Notes: a model not told the origin generated them from the sequence alone. Positions 43,615 to 58,249 are shown, counted from the first letter of the stretch. The stretch: 64,000 bases of DNA from Gymnothorax reevesii (GCA_029721435.1 CM056580.1:71201367-71265366), one strand, 5' to 3'. Made by a program: numbers and translations.

Positions 43615-44150
43615 CTTCAAGACATCTTTTCCAGGAACGCCCATGCATATTTCAGGATATTTTCAACTGCATTCTGCACACAAAGGCATGGTTGGGTAAT
43701 AAGTGAGCAAGGGTGCTGCACTGGCCTGCCTGCAGTGCAGTCTTGTTTTCAACAGAGAATGTGTGGTGCATTTTGAAACACCAAATGCAACAATAAAGAC
43801 ACTGTACTGTTGAACACCTAAGACACCTGAGTCTGCAGAGAGAATGGGGGAAGATTTAGTCCTCAAACATTTTGTCACTGGGAGTCGTCAGTCAGTGTTG
43901 TGAAAAGGAATCACAACATTACAAAGGTGTAAATACTGTTCCAACTTTTTTGAAATATGTTGCAAGAATCAAAATTAGCATGTCTTTATTTTCAAAAATT
44001 AATAGAATTCATGTGGTGAAATGTCAAATATAATGCGAAGATGCAATGCTTCAAAGAAATACAGGTCACAGACAATTTTGAAATCGTTGCTTTCAGTATT
44101 GATTTCTATTTAACAAGAGGTTCCAACTTTTTCTGCTCTAGGGTTGTGTA
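43615..44150 (+). mobile_element. 3' part of a decayed Tc1 element
   Basis: The order of blocks parallels the C-terminal transposase half and terminal repeat of the Tc1 at 40553-42131 in opposite orientation: TGCACTGGCCTGCCTGCAGT, then GGTGCATTTTGAAAC, then TTCCAACTTTTTTGAAATAT. Divergence is high. Confidence 0.7.
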
Positions 44151-46431
44151 TTATCACATAGTGAGATAGAATAGCATGATAAAATACTATCTTGTAATTG
44201 GTCAATTCTTTGCCCTTTTGTGGAATTGATAGGTGGCCTTAGGTTGTCTCAAGTACCAAAGAGCATTAAGGGCAGCATACATTCTTTCTCAGCGGGACGC
44301 TTTCCTTCACCTGACCATAGCAAACACTCAACTAATGTTGCTTTTGATTACTAATTATCAGTTATTATCAGGGCTGAGTTAATTACACTGTTGTGATGTG
44401 GTGACTATTCAAACAGGGAAGTGAACTGTGAAGCTATGGGATTTCCCTCTTCTTAAAATAAACAAACAAAAGCAATCCTTGTCATGGGGAACAGGACAAA
44501 AGTGTATAATTTCTCAGCCGCATGAGACAAGATGCGAGGCCAATTCATCTGAGTTGAATGGACAGGGTGAAAGCAGTAATGCCTTTACAGTATTGGCAGG
44601 TATTTTGCCTTGCCTGGAGGCTGTAGAACTAGCTCCTAAGAGGCAGTGTACTGGCTGAGCTCAGAGGAGAGGGAGTGTTTGCAGCCATGTTAGCAGTGAT
44701 GTCCTCATCACTGTGGAATCCACAGTACTCCAATAGACTGCCGAGGGTGACACGCAAACTTTTTGGAGAGGGAAGTTCAAAAAATAAAGGAGAGAAAAAT
44801 AAATGGTCTCATGAACCGCTATTGCATCTCTTCCAGTTTACCCAGTGATGGTGACGTCTCAAGACTTTGAAACCCAATCTCATTTATTGGTTTCTCAACA
44901 GGCTTTACTAACCAAAATACACCACAATGGAAATAACTCTTCATTCAGTTTTCAACCGGCACCGACAGCATCAGCAGCTAAAGTACTGAATTCCCCCTTT
45001 GGTGAAAAACCACTGACACCGCAGCAAAGCTTTACACCCAGTAAAATAAGACTGGATGATGCTGCAGAGACAAAGCACAGGTAGCGACTGAAAGCAGATC
45101 CTGAATTGAGGCTGAGGATCTGATGTGGAATGGATCGTGTGTTGAGTGGCAGGCAGGACCATCTCTCACTGACATGGGAACAGACCAGCCTCATCATTCC
45201 CCAAGAACAAATGGAACTGAAAACCAAGCGCAAAATGAAACGCCCTTGCGACGCTGGGAAGAGGGTTAGCACTGCGTCAACCAACAGTGCCTGATCTGGA
45301 ACCTGATTTTAATTGCAGAACATAATTGTGTTGCAGTACACAATAAGCTTTTTTTACATATTAAAATGTAATTCTTAGTATTGATAATTTGCAGTTATAA
45401 CTGAGCAATGTATATAAGTATACTTGGCAGCTACATGCTTAGAAAAAATATATGGCTCCTTTAAGTTTGAAAAATAGTGATATTGACCTCTGAAATCAGT
45501 CAGATTGGTTTGGCGAAATGGAAGCATATAGCAGGCTCTTGGTTTTGTAAGCAAACAAGCCACTTTGTGAAAAATACATCCTTGCAGCCATGCTTCATTG
45601 TATCCCAGGTTTCTAGAGAAAGGCGGATTGGTGGTCTTCTAACAGCTCCAACCACATCGTAAAAAACTCTGCCATAAAGAACAACTGGCCACTCATTCTG
45701 ACCCCACGAAAACAGTGGGAAAGGTTTCTAAAGTGGGTGGTCTGACAATTAAAGGTCCCCTTCAGAGAAGAACAGGTAGAATGTCAAGCTACAAATCAGA
45801 AGAAGTGATACTCATACCTGTTCTTTGAAAGGAAATTTCTCTTCGACTTGGGTTTGTGGTTCAACCAGTGCTCACATTAACTGTAATATCTTTGTCATTT
45901 TTTTGAGTACATCGCCAGTCTAGAATTCCCCACCAAAAATGAAGTGTAATTCACTGGATGGACTGCAAAGTCAAAAAGTTGGTTGGTTTCAATGAATTTC
46001 CCTCCATTCTGTCTCAACAGAGTCAGGTAAATTAAGACGCTCACCTCTTTTGATTGAAATATTTACTTGTGCATTTTTCAAACAGGGATCTTGACTGTCA
46101 GTAAAGTTGTCAAAAATGAAGATATGTGTAATTATTGTTGGAGCTGCCCAGCCCCCATGTGCACCCCTGCCATTTGCAAGGGTTCAGCTGGCCATTTGAC
46201 ACAGCTGACACAAGCAATAAATTTGAACTAGTTCTCTCTCCCCTCCCCTTTTATCTGTTCTGAGGGCCAACCCCTTGGTTCCCCCACCAAACACACATTC
46301 TGAAAACTGGCTCCCCCTTGAACTAAAAATGACAAGTAATTCAAGAATGAAAACATACATGCTGACAACACACACAAAAGTGTTTCACTGGAAAACAAAC
46401 TCCTACCAGTCATATGTTTGGGGCCTCCCTC

Positions 46432-46507
<76 letters not shown>

Positions 46508-49500
46508 ATGTAAGTGTGTGTACACATTTGTGTGATCCTACAATCAATCACAAGTGCCCTCATAATCACTCAAGCAAGGCAATCTCTTTTTAATGTCCTG
46601 GGTTTTCAACACGGAGGCTGCATCTGCATCGACAGCCATGGGGTTAGGCCCTAGCCTGTGCTCACTGACAGGGGTTGAGCACTGACTAATGAAGATACTG
46701 CTTGCGACTACTCGCTAGCACTTCGAGGTCAGATGTGTTTAACAGTGATCTGACTGGCAGCATGTTCATTTCCACCGCTCACACCAAGTTGACACATTCA
46801 TAGTGTGATTCTCATTAAGCACTGTTTGCAAGTCCATAAATTTATACTGTACATGCCATTCACGTAATAATTACCTGATACCCACAGGCAGAACTGTTTA
46901 CTGATTTAGCATGCATGGGACACCACCATATTCAAAGGGTTTTCCAAAAAACTCATGGAATCCCTCAAAATGTATATTTTCAAATAAATATTACACATGT
47001 ATGACTGTTTTGTACTCTGACAGTGCAATACGACTCTGGAGTGATATACAAAAAGCAGAAAATCATGCAAATTCCCTACAAAACTAGTATTGGTGCAGAC
47101 ACCAGAATACAAATTGGATAAAATTTAAAAAATGAATTATGTTACCCTGGACATATTCTCTGGATTATGAGAATGCAGCGTAGGAGGCATTTCTATTAGT
47201 CATACAGATTATTTTTGAAAAATCCAAAAATTTATCTGTAAATGACATACAGTGGTTCTAACTCACTGAAATAACCTTTATAAAATGCAAAACTTCTCAA
47301 AATGAAATAATAAGTGAAAATAAAAATTTTGATATTTGAGATTTACTGGGCTCATGTGATTACATCACACGTGTACCTTCATTTGAAACATTCTGGTTCA
47401 TGCCCCAACTGTTGTGGAAAAATGTTAAATATAAACATATATTCAAACAGTATTTACATTATCTTTAAAGATACAGTGTGTCAAGTGATTGGTTTTCCAA
47501 GTGTTCGGTTCATAATTAGCAAAGTTCATGTTGTTACATGGCGGCTCATGTCTTGTGTGATCTGGCAAAAAGTATGTGTGTCACTTTTGGTAGAAACTGA
47601 GTTTGCAGTAATTAAAAGAGTTAAAAATCTTAAAACACTAGCTTTAAGTGTCATTTGAACTTTCAAAATCAAGTTTCTATCATTTTTTTTCTGTTAGGAA
47701 AAGTCCAGAACCTAAAAATTTTTGTTCAATTGCGAGATCTTTGCCACTGATAAACTTACTAGGTTTTTTCCAGATCACAGGAGATGACAGAAGTGCAGGA
47801 AAGTTGGTCAAAGCAAAGTCTTAGTTATTGCACAAGAAAATTATAAAAACAAAAGACCCGTTCCTCTGGTAATGCTGCGTGTGGATGCGTCACGGGAAAA
47901 ACTGGAGCTGCTGATCCCAGATTATCACCCTTGGGGCCTCAAACGGGAGACTGCCCATTTTGAGCCAGGAGACTAAGATGCCGGTACCATGTCAGACATC
48001 AAAAGTAAAAATGCAACTCAGGCAAGAGTGAGTCACTGAAAAGCAATGAAAATAGATGGCTGACGCCCGATTCCGACGGGGACAATCGGTCGGGCCCCTG
48101 CCCAGCTCGTGGGGAGCATCTGTGTTATTTTTGAGAAGCAAAATGTCAGTGAGCGGCGAGCATGCTGAAGACGCATGTGTAGCAGGGTTAGGAGAAGGGT
48201 CACAGAGCAGGAGTATCACTTTCTGTGGACAGTCAGTGCAGTTAGTGCTGCAAAAGCTCAGGCAGGCCTGAAAGATCAGCCTCTCAGGCACGAGAAGCAC
48301 TTTAGAGGACAACAGAGAAATCTATGGCAAAGAAGTTGAATCAACGCCCTTAAACACTCCTCTGGTTATTCACTGAAACAAAGCTTTCACTCAGGAGGGA
48401 AAGGAGAAACACAATGGCTGGCCGAATAGTCAAAGTGGAATAATAAACTTAGTTTTGAAGAAAAGGGGATATGTTGACTGCAATGCGTCAGAAGTGGCAG
48501 TTGTTAGACAAGTGTCTTGAAGATTTGCAGGGATCTTCCAAGGCTGACATCACATGCCAAGTTTGAACAGGCGTAATTCATTTATTTAACAGCTGTATCT
48601 GGGCGCAATAATCATCATATCTCAATACCAAAACAAAGTCTTTTGAGAGACCGGAGGGGGAAAAAAAACACAGCCAAAAAATGTGACCTCTTAACACCAG
48701 CATAGCCATTTATTTGAGATTCGTTCTGCTCCCAAATTCTCGTGAGGGACTGCTCCCCAAGGACACATTAGTCCTTTATATTTGACCTCTTTGGGTCTTT
48801 TAAAGTGCCGCTGATAGGCTTCTGTAGGATTCAGTCTGTCATCAGATGACAGCATTAGAACATCAGAGATGTATCAGTACAGTTCTCCAGTGCTCAGAGA
48901 TGCAGCCCATTTTCTCCCTCTGAAAACTGTAAATTTAATTACAATGTAATAAGTTTTTCATGAACAACTATGCTTTTTTTTTTTTTACCAAAATAGCTGT
49001 ATGAGAAAATATCAATACAAATTGTGCGGCATTATGTAAGCTCAAATATAAGCATTATTATAGCCGTATTATGGTTATAAAAGCATTTCCATGCTGTTAA
49101 CGGGTCATCTATACTCAGTAGTAATAATGTACTTACAGTGAGCACTGTGAAAACAACACACAAAAAATAAAATGGTTAAGCATTGAGCTCCCTGTAAGTT
49201 TAAGACAATCCATGAAGGACCATCCCTTCCAATGTATTTTTTAAACCTTTCTTGCAGTGTAAAGCTGGCTCTTTGGATAACAGAGAGCAGTTTTGGGACC
49301 CCAGTAGGCCCACGCAGCCACTCCAGCTAGTTTGGGGAGCTCTGTAGACCGGAGCAGAGCGAGGAGCAGCTGTTGGTCCCTTCCAGCCCTTATTCTTCTG
49401 ATCTCCACACCACAGTTCACACCTGATCACCGACGACTGCACTTCACCCAGGAATTTTCCATTTTCTATTTTCTCTCACCCCCAGCCCACCCCCACAAGG

Positions 49501-51746
49501 CAAGACAAGTGGTGCCCTACAACACATTGGCTGGCGACACAGAAAGCAGGCTTTGGGTGGGGGTGGGGGTGTAAGAACTCGTCCAGCATTTCAGTTACGC
49601 CGCTATCGTCTCCGTTTCTGTGGGAGGGGAAATTCTAAGCGTTGTTGTTGTGACTTATAGCGAGTTAGCCACGGCTGACCGGAGCCGTGTTGACACAGAA
49701 AAAGTGACTTTTAACATGCCACGATCGACCATTATAACGAGGCTTTTTACCACCACTCTTTCCCAAAACGCCGGCACCTCCCTTTTCACCTTGGAGCATA
49801 ATGCAAACTGTAAGATTTTCCATTAATTCAGTAGGGCTTCTAATGACACGTCGTGAGGGACATGTCGTGGTGGGGATGGGGATGCCTGAGGTATGAGTAC
49901 AGCAAACCTGTACAGTAAAGCCACCTCTACCTGAATAGAAGATTCACAGCTGTACTGCTGTGATGCACCCAGCATGAAAGAAACAAAAACAAAATTATAA
50001 CATGTGAAAGTTGCTGCAGGAGATCGCAGAGGATATTAAGCTTGCTAATTAATACTATACTAGAGTCAAACATTACTATACCATCTGTTCTTCAGGAGAG
50101 CAGCACTGGAGATCTAGTTTTCCACTGAACAGAAGAAAAGGATAAAGGCCTTCTGTTCTTATTGGCAGAACCACTCTAAAGCAGAGGGACACAAACCTAT
50201 TCTCCAGGTTCTAATCACTGGACATAAATACTGACCGATTATTACTTTGAATTCCTTCACAACTAAAGCATGTAAACACATCACCACTGTGCTGATGAAC
50301 TCTCAGCCTTCACGTGCTAATAATTTTTCCAAATTTCGGCCCTGTGATAGCATCGAGGAAATGTGAGTCAGGAAAAATGGTCCAGTCTTGGAGCTTTCAC
50401 GCGTCACAAATATGAAAGTGGGTTCCATTTAGAACAACAAAGAAAACTGCTTCTCTGCTGAGAAGAGCCGAAGAATTCCTCTTTCTCAGAATGTAAGAGG
50501 AGAACTAAAAGGCCGCTGGTTTCCCTGAACTGCGTTTCAACCCACAGGTTGGTGGCGATGAGCACTTGGCAGGGGGAGAATTGGTGGTTGTGTGCGGATA
50601 TTGTCCCGGGTCATCGACGCTGTCCCTTACCTGCCGCTGACCTCAGAGAAGGTGGAGTCAGCCCTGTCAATCTCTCCTCGTGTTTCTTTCGCTCTAATCC
50701 TCGTCCAACCGCTCCCCTCCCCCCATCGCTGCTCCCTCCAAATCTGCTGCCCCTCCGCTGTCCCCAAGCCGCCAGGCAGCCTTCCATTCCAGGGGCCTGC
50801 CCTACAAGCCTGTCTCCACCAAGGAGTCATGTCTTTCAGACATAATGACAAAGTCAAACAAGGCCCAGTGAGACAAAAGTCTTGAGTGTGGTGTTGCTTG
50901 GAGTATTTAATATGTCGGCCTACTGCAGGGTATCCATGCAGAGGTGGTGTTCATCCTAATAATGCTGACCATATCTGGACTTCAGTTGCTGAGGAAAAAA
51001 AAAAAACATTCTTGGCTTTATTCACCTTCCATCTATTTGTTTTCTCCCTCATTGGTTTTTTTTTTTTCTTCTTTATCATTCTGAGCACAGGCGTTGAGGT
51101 GTGATGGCAATGCAGCGGCACAACAAGTACAAAAGCAGTAACAGTTTAGTGCGGCCATGATGGTTTCGTTCTGGGGGTGACATTATTTAAAATGTTAATT
51201 TAATACAGAGAATACCAAATAAACATTGGGTAACACTTCATAAGAACCATCTTTGATAAATGGTAAAATGATAGTCAATTAAAATGTAGTCAATAGGTAT
51301 TTAACTGTTGAAATTATATAATTAATGTTAGGAAATGATTGACAGTGATATGATTTCTTTTGCCCTTACTTTTTGTTTATTAAATTAATACTTTATAAAG
51401 TATATGTTTTAGTTGATAAGACATTCAGCAAAAATAACATAAATTATAGCATTATGAATAATTAGCCATTATTGATTATCATTTCATTGTTTGTTAACTG
51501 TAAATTACTGTTAACTAAAGTTTAATTTACTATCAGTTCACCATGTTTTAATGCGTATAATAAAGTGTTACCAAACATTGTTCTGTCTCAGGGCTGCTAA
51601 GTAGTCTAGTCAGTCAAGAGGGGTGGAAGAAGGTCTTCAGGAGTGCTTGCAGTTTGGTAAACAATTTTCACTGGGCAGCCCAAGTCAAAAGCTTACAATT
51701 ACATTCACAATAGCACACAAAGTAATGGAAGTAATTGGCTTACCTT
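44151..51746. other. Gene-free, transposon-poor intergenic DNA
   Basis: No exon of a recognised gene and no clear transposon were seen over 7.6 kb. The plus ORF at 44845-45084 is Ser/Pro/Gln-rich but has no domain. An inverted repeat lies at 48065-48095. The lack of repeats next to repeat-dense DNA is compatible with a regulatory region for fgf17, which is inference. Confidence 0.4.
46439..46507. repeat. Compound microsatellite (AT)n-(GT)n
   Basis: An AT run (about 46439-46484, with one interruption) passes directly into a GT run. Confidence 0.97.
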
Positions 51747-52090
51747 TGATGCTGGGGGAGGGTCAGGAGGTCACAGAGAGAGCAGGGTAACAGGACACCT
51801 CCAAAGACAGCACTTAAACACTTCAAAAAAACACAAGTGCAGCTCCTGTTTCCGCCTCACCTGCGCACCGTTGCTCAGTGCGTCTCCCCAGCAAGTCGCT
51901 ACAGGACCCCAAATCCACCCGCATGCTGGGAACACAGACACAAAGATTGCCACGGCCGCCACCCGTCACGCATCTCTGCGGTTGCTGCCGCCGTCGTCTT
52001 CGGTCAGCTCGCCGGAAGAGGTCTGTGACACCGGAAAGACGCGGTCACCGTTTCGTCAAACGGCCCCCTGAAGCTCACCTCTCGAGGTCT
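51747..52090 (-). promoter_or_regulatory. GC-rich candidate exon/promoter on the minus strand
   Basis: About 240 bp (51850-52090) is rich in G+C and CpG against AT-rich surroundings. On the minus strand it leads to two strong donors: CAG|GTGAGG near 51861 and AAG|GTAAGC near 51746. This could be a CpG-island first exon of a non-coding RNA or a distal upstream fgf17 exon. The 63-codon ORF across it (51771-51962) has no recognised domain. Confidence 0.3.
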
Positions 52091-55000
52091 TAGACGTGAA
52101 TTCAGAACATAGATACCATTCTGGAAAGACTGTGAGGTGGTAGTCATTGCATTTCAGGTGGGATTCTGTCATAAGGGATTTTCAACAATGATTTACTTTG
52201 TACTTTCAGCCTGGAATGGCAAATAGCTTTTGATAGCCTATCCTATAGCTGTAGTTCTAACCATAATTGTGGGGCACAGACTAATACCCTTGTCTTTAGA
52301 TGTATTGGGCTGTCAGACATTACCTTGTAGTCTTCATGTACAGGGGTTACCCTTTTCACACAGATCGCATACTGAGGGCGTTCAGTGGACCAGAGTATTC
52401 ACTCTAATGTGGTAAGGCATGATGTGCTATGCCAATGCACACCCACACTCCCTGAGTGAGGCTACAGCCAATCGCCTTACATCCTGTAAGGCTGCCAACC
52501 TGTACACACCATCAATATATGATTAAAGTGGTTTAAAATAATCAAAGTTGTCCAAGCAACTTTTAAATTGAATAGAATATGAGGTACTTCTGAGCGACAC
52601 TATGTCCTTTTCTCAGGCGAGCTTATGGATTTGTGGAAACCCTGAATCCATTTTTTGAATGAAAATCTATCAATTTAACAATAAGCGCACAACTGGCTCT
52701 TGTTGCAGTGTACATACATTGTGGTCAGAGAGGCATTAGGACTGGTACTTTGGCCAGCCTGAGATCTGTGGTGGGTTTGGGCTCAGACCCAAGTTTGGTG
52801 TTCCAGTGCAGATTGTTTCAAATGAAGCAGGAATCTCTAGGCCCAGTTCTGTTGGCGCATTTATAGCCTCCTGCTTTTGGTGCGTTTCAGTGATGAAGTG
52901 CTCCCTTTAATGTCAATGATCAGCTAGACTATTTCTTATGGCCCGCTAATTGAAGTGAAAATGTTAAAACTACAGACATTGACCTCTAACATGCAAAGTT
53001 AATTTGATGTGACCGTTTTCGTACTATGGTGGCACAACTGAAAACTGTCACAGGTTTATCTTTCATCATCAGATAAATTGCAAGTAAGAAAAGACTTTTT
53101 AACAAAAGATTATTTTGCCTTGGTGTACTGAATAATTGGCGAGTATCATATTTTACCATAGACAGTGTATCATAATGACCAGTTTGAACTTTTCCACAAC
53201 TGTCATACGTTCATTACATGGCTGACATCAATAGTCCTTGGCAGAGTTTCATCGGACACACAGTAATATGACGTCTCATTAGGAGAGACCTGAGAGGTAA
53301 ATGTTAAAGAAAGGGAACCAAAAGGCAGAGATCCCAATTACTCAGTCAGCTCTGGGGTGGACAAGTAGAGCGTTAAGTGATTTCTTTTTGCAGAGCCGAG
53401 CAGAGTTTCAGAGGGAGAGCTGGAGGGACAAGAGAGGATCTGTAGTGGAGTGAAGGCTTTGAAATTCATCCAGAGAGCTGCTGAGTGAGGGAGGTCCCGG
53501 CCTCAGAGCTGGGCCCACAGGAAGTCCCTCTCTGGCCTGAGCTCTCATCTCCTCACGGTGAACATTCACACAATTAACCTGCTTTTCCCACCACACCCAC
53601 AGTCTGCTAAACAGCACAGGAGGCCGGCGGCCATGTTGAGATCAAAACGTTACGGTTCGGTCATGCATGTAAGAAAGCAGTAGTTTAAGGTCTACACAAA
53701 TGGCAAAAATTCAATTTCCCCACACTCTTCTGAGAGAAAATTTATTGAAAGAATTTACAAAACTAAATTAAATCGAAATTAGACAGGCTTGAGAGAAGCT
53801 CAGAGAATTTTGTGGGTATGACACACTTGTGTCTTTTCCTCTGGTTAAAACAGGGTGCAGGGGGAGTATTGGGGAGTGATGGCGTGAGAAGGTAGAAGGT
53901 GACCAACAGATGCTGCACTAGTCAGCAGGCAATGAGATAAAGATGCAAGATTTGAGAACGTCTATGGTAACATGTCAGTTTTGAGAGCTCCCAACATTCC
54001 AGAGGGAATGCCTCCCTCCCGCCTCTCGCTCCCCCTCCCTCTCTCCCTCCCTCTCTCTCTCTAAGGCTGTCAGATTGAGCGGCAGACAGAGGGGTCCACA
54101 GCAGGGGGAAACTCTGGCTGTCCATCACTGGGCCCCCCGTAGCTCACAGTGTACCCTGTCACACTCTAATTAAAACAGAAGCCGCACTGAAGGGCACTTT
54201 CTCAGGCAAACTCACTGTGGTAGTGGACCCAGTTAACCAGTTCGCTTGTGACTGTACCTCTGATCATTCAGTTTTATCTGCCAGGCCAGGTGGCACAAGA
54301 ATTTGGGAAAATCAAGACCAAAGCTGCCATCAGCAGGAGCGGCGATTTCATGAGATATGAAGAGTTTGTTTCCAAAACGCAATATATCCATTTTACTCAT
54401 TTTGAGTAAATCAGCTTTTTCTATGTCGATGCCTATTGCATTTTATAGAAAAAAAACTTTGACCATATAAAAATACACCTTATGAATTTCTAAAAAGGGA
54501 TTTTTGCACCATGTGTAAGAAGCACAGGTCTTTCACACTACTGTATTATCTAAATTTTTTGTAATTTTGGCATTTATTGCATTTTGGAAACAAACTCTTG
54601 CTGTGACATTGGGATAAGCAAGATATGAGGCTGCATGTAAACTCATGAACACCAAGAGCGAACAGGAAACTTAGCTGAGAATAAACAACGTCATTAAACT
54701 TGTCTTCATGAATGGCATGAATTTTTCCCAAGAGTGTCAACTTATTTTGTATATATTTTGTATATTGCAACCATGTTGCAATATCAAGCTCTCACCATAT
54801 GTCGAATGCTGACAAACAGTATCTTTGTGTAGATAATTTGACCCACTTGGATGGCGGTACAGGTAAGCTATGCAGTCACACAATCTGGATGAACAATGAA
54901 CAAACACATTGTGCAGGGGTAAATACTGCAAAGATTGTTTTTTTCCAAAGGCATGAACATTCTGAAGGTCTTCAGAGTTACGACAGGAAGCAGGCCTGAC

Positions 55001-58000
55001 ATTTCAATCACTTTCAAGAACATACAGAGTCATCCTTCTCTATGGCTCAGTCAAGAACAAAAGGGAAACAAATAATTTGTTTAAATGTACAAATACACAC
55101 TCTTTGACTCAAACCTCTAATGGCGGTTGGGTGGGGGTGCGGAAAACCATCCTGTGAGGTACTGTATCCTTCTCCCAACCCACCCACTGCAGACACTAAC
55201 TGCTCCAATACACAACAGCACCTGAACCGTGAAAGGAAGGTGAAAATTAAGTCTAGTTTGGGGCATTAAAAAAAGAAAACCGGTTTATCTCCCGGGTGGA
55301 ACGATTTCCCTCCCCTATCTGACACACAAGGAGACAGGGAGCTGACCTGAATAGAAAACAGCATGGCCTTTTACAAAGACCTGTTAGAAACAATTAGGCC
55401 CGACCGCCGGAGTTTGATTTGGGGGGCTAATTGCCGGTTGTGGCTGAAGCAGTGTGTGAGGTGGCTGAGAAGCCGGGCTACTATGCGGACCCTGTGGGTG
55501 AGAAATGCCCAGACAATGGCTGCCTTTATTTCACATTCAGGTGCTACAATGTAGGTGTGCTCAAAGGGCTTAATCCTACATTCAAGCCCGACAAGAAAAG
55601 TCTTTCACATTGAGCGCTAGTACAACACCGTTCCAGGTATGTCCCTCTCCCCACCCCTGCATTCTCGCACCCTACCTCCTCGTCCGTGTGACAAGAAAAG
55701 AAAAAGCAATTATCTAAATTATAGTGATTTTTTTCCCTTTTTTTTTTGCTTACGAGGTAGGAATTTAGTTTCCTCCATTCCGGGGGACTGTCCGGGGGAC
55801 ACCCGATCTGGCCTCTCTGCCGGGAGCTGGCGGAACGCTTCACTCGCGTCGCCACAATGGGGCTGGCTGCTTTTTGCAGAAATCAATTTGACGACAACAG
55901 CCCCAACTTTTAACAAGCACAGAGAGCATTTTTCAGGAAAACAGCCCATTATAAAGGCATGCTGGGCCCACTCTTATTCAGCTCATTCTTTAGCCTATAG
56001 ATATGGCGGCACTTTCATTTTTTCTGCCACAGACGAAGTCAGGCTTCACATCCTAAGTAGCCCTTAGTCTGAGATCTCACCTGCTTTTTGCTCCTTTAAT
56101 CGCCTGACTTTACATTCCTTCTTGCAATTTAGAAAAGCCTCTCATGTACAGGTAAAGGGGAAAGAATTTGAGAACAAAAGTTAAGGAATCTCTGCAAGCC
56201 AGGACTAACATTACATCCAAAGAGAACCCGAAAATTCTCAAAAAATAATTTGTTAAACTTGGATACCTGTTTCACACGCGTACTACCAAAAGACCTTAAT
56301 GAAATGGGTTAGCAAGACCATGAAGTGCGCTAAATTGCTGCACAAGCTACTTACTAAGCATCGTTACTCAACAGTTGAGTGATCAGTGTAATGAATCATT
56401 CAGTTAAAACAATGAAATGAACCAAGTGGCGGATTCATGCAACTTCACATCATGAGGATCACAGAAAGTACACAGTATTCGTGATAGTTTCCGCAGGACT
56501 TTTAACACTTTCCTCTCGCATACCCACGGATATTTGGGGAACCCCAGTTTTCCTGGCTTTCTTCATCCCCATACTCTACCGGCAACTTTACATCAAAGGC
56601 GGTCAGCCAGTAAAAGGGGCAATAGAAGAGCGGGACTGACAAATGCGCGAGCTGTAAAACTTAACAAGGTGTGAACGGCCTCCCCGTGCCCTGGCCCTCC
56701 GCTGCACAGAAGCCTGCTGGCGTTCTCAGGCCTGGGGGTGCCAGGCTGAGTGGGAGCCAGGTTCCGGGGGAAGGGACACTTGTGTTTGGAGAGGAAACAT
56801 CAGGTGGCTGGAGCAGGCTCAGCTCGAAGGGCCGCTGGACACTGCTGATTTATCCGCACGCTTCCGAATTATGTTCCTAACCTCTTCACCTCTCCGCCAT
56901 TTGTGTCGTCCTCCTGGCTCTGTTCAGATAATTAAACACCCGTGCATTTGCCCCCCAACTATCTCTTCCCCCCCCCCCCCCCCCACTCCGGGTGTCACCC
57001 ACAGTTCAACAAAGACACCCTCGTGGTGGGATCTGGGTCCTTCCACGGGGAAAGGCCGTACTTCCAGCGTTGCCTCTGTAGCCGTCGACATTCCATGACT
57101 GCAAATAGCCCCCCTCTCCTTCCCCTTACACACACACATACACAAACACACACACACTTTGAAACCAGATGCCTTGACACAAAGATAATATGCACGAGAC
57201 ACAAGGCCACACATAGAACACAGAAAAGACAGATGCAGGATCCTATTGCTTTTTCTCCAGAGGCAGATGTTCAAACCAGGCAGTCAGGTATTCTGGGAAT
57301 ATTTTTTCATCGCTTTGTCATTTCAGTTCAGGACAGATTTACAAGTTTAACCATTGGAGCACCAAATGCAGCTACTGTTGCTCAAGGATGTAAGATTTCA
57401 AACTCAAAGCTGTTGTAAACCTATCATGTAGCAACTTGCTTAAAAGGGCTCCCACAGGGCAGCTCTTTTAAACTAGTTGCCACATGATAGTTTTTCAAAA
57501 GCACAAGATGATTAAATTTATATTTTTTAAATCATTTATTTCAGCGCTCAAAGGGTTAAGAGGTGAATCTTTTACCATCATGGTAAGATGGCACACGACA
57601 CAAATAAAATGCCGCGTCAATAAGTCACACTAAAGAAACTAAAATTTAATGAGCATAACTCAGGATCGATGACCAAAAGTGTAGTCATTTTTGTTAACAC
57701 ATATACATCCTCGGTGCAAGCGCATGGTGAAGGCATTATTGGGATGGTCAAAAAAATTTGAGATATTTGAGAATGATTTTGGAGAAAATGGAAGCTCCAC
57801 CAATTAGGACTTTCATTATGTGTTTGGTGCTCCACAGCCACTGTTTCATTCATCTTTATTTTCTTAAGCCTGGGGTGTGGTAACTGTGTGGGCAGAGCCC
57901 TGCCAGGGTGAGCTGGCGATCAGAGACGCCTGTCGCTACCCTGCGGAGCTCTGTCATCGAGCCCTCCGCCGCACCCCGCCCCCAACGACCCAACACCGCT

Positions 58001-58249
58001 CTCGCATAGACCCGGCCCGGCCTGCCCATAAAACCACCTCAAGATGGCACTCTGAGAAGACACACCTCCACCAGAGAACCCAAGAGTGGTTCTGGTGAGC
58101 TAAAGGACCCATAAAGTTTCTTCACAAGAACAACTGGAAATTCAGTTACCTCCAGAGTACAGTCAGTACAACTACACCCATCAAACATGTTCATAGTTAC
58201 TATCCCTCTCACCAAGCTAGGTGACACACACGACCGTTGGCTTATAGAC
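52091..58249. other. Gene-free, transposon-poor intergenic DNA
   Basis: No gene was recognised. It contains a CT-rich tract (about 54009-54062), a 17-base C run (56968-56984) and a CA-rich tract (about 57127-57157). Some GC-richer blocks (55370-55620, 56650-56870, 57890-58080) have open frames but no family motifs or good exon boundaries. Confidence 0.4.

Noticed and set aside
44845..45084. 79-codon Ser/Pro/Gln-rich plus ORF
   Set aside because: No recognised domain and no convincing splice sites; composition alone is not enough.
46228..46569. 113-codon minus ORF
   Set aside because: It runs through the AT/GT microsatellite and lacks any domain.
55363..55613. Overlapping plus ORFs of about 60 codons in a GC-richer block
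   Set aside because: No family motif and no supporting splice sites; at most a non-coding conserved element.
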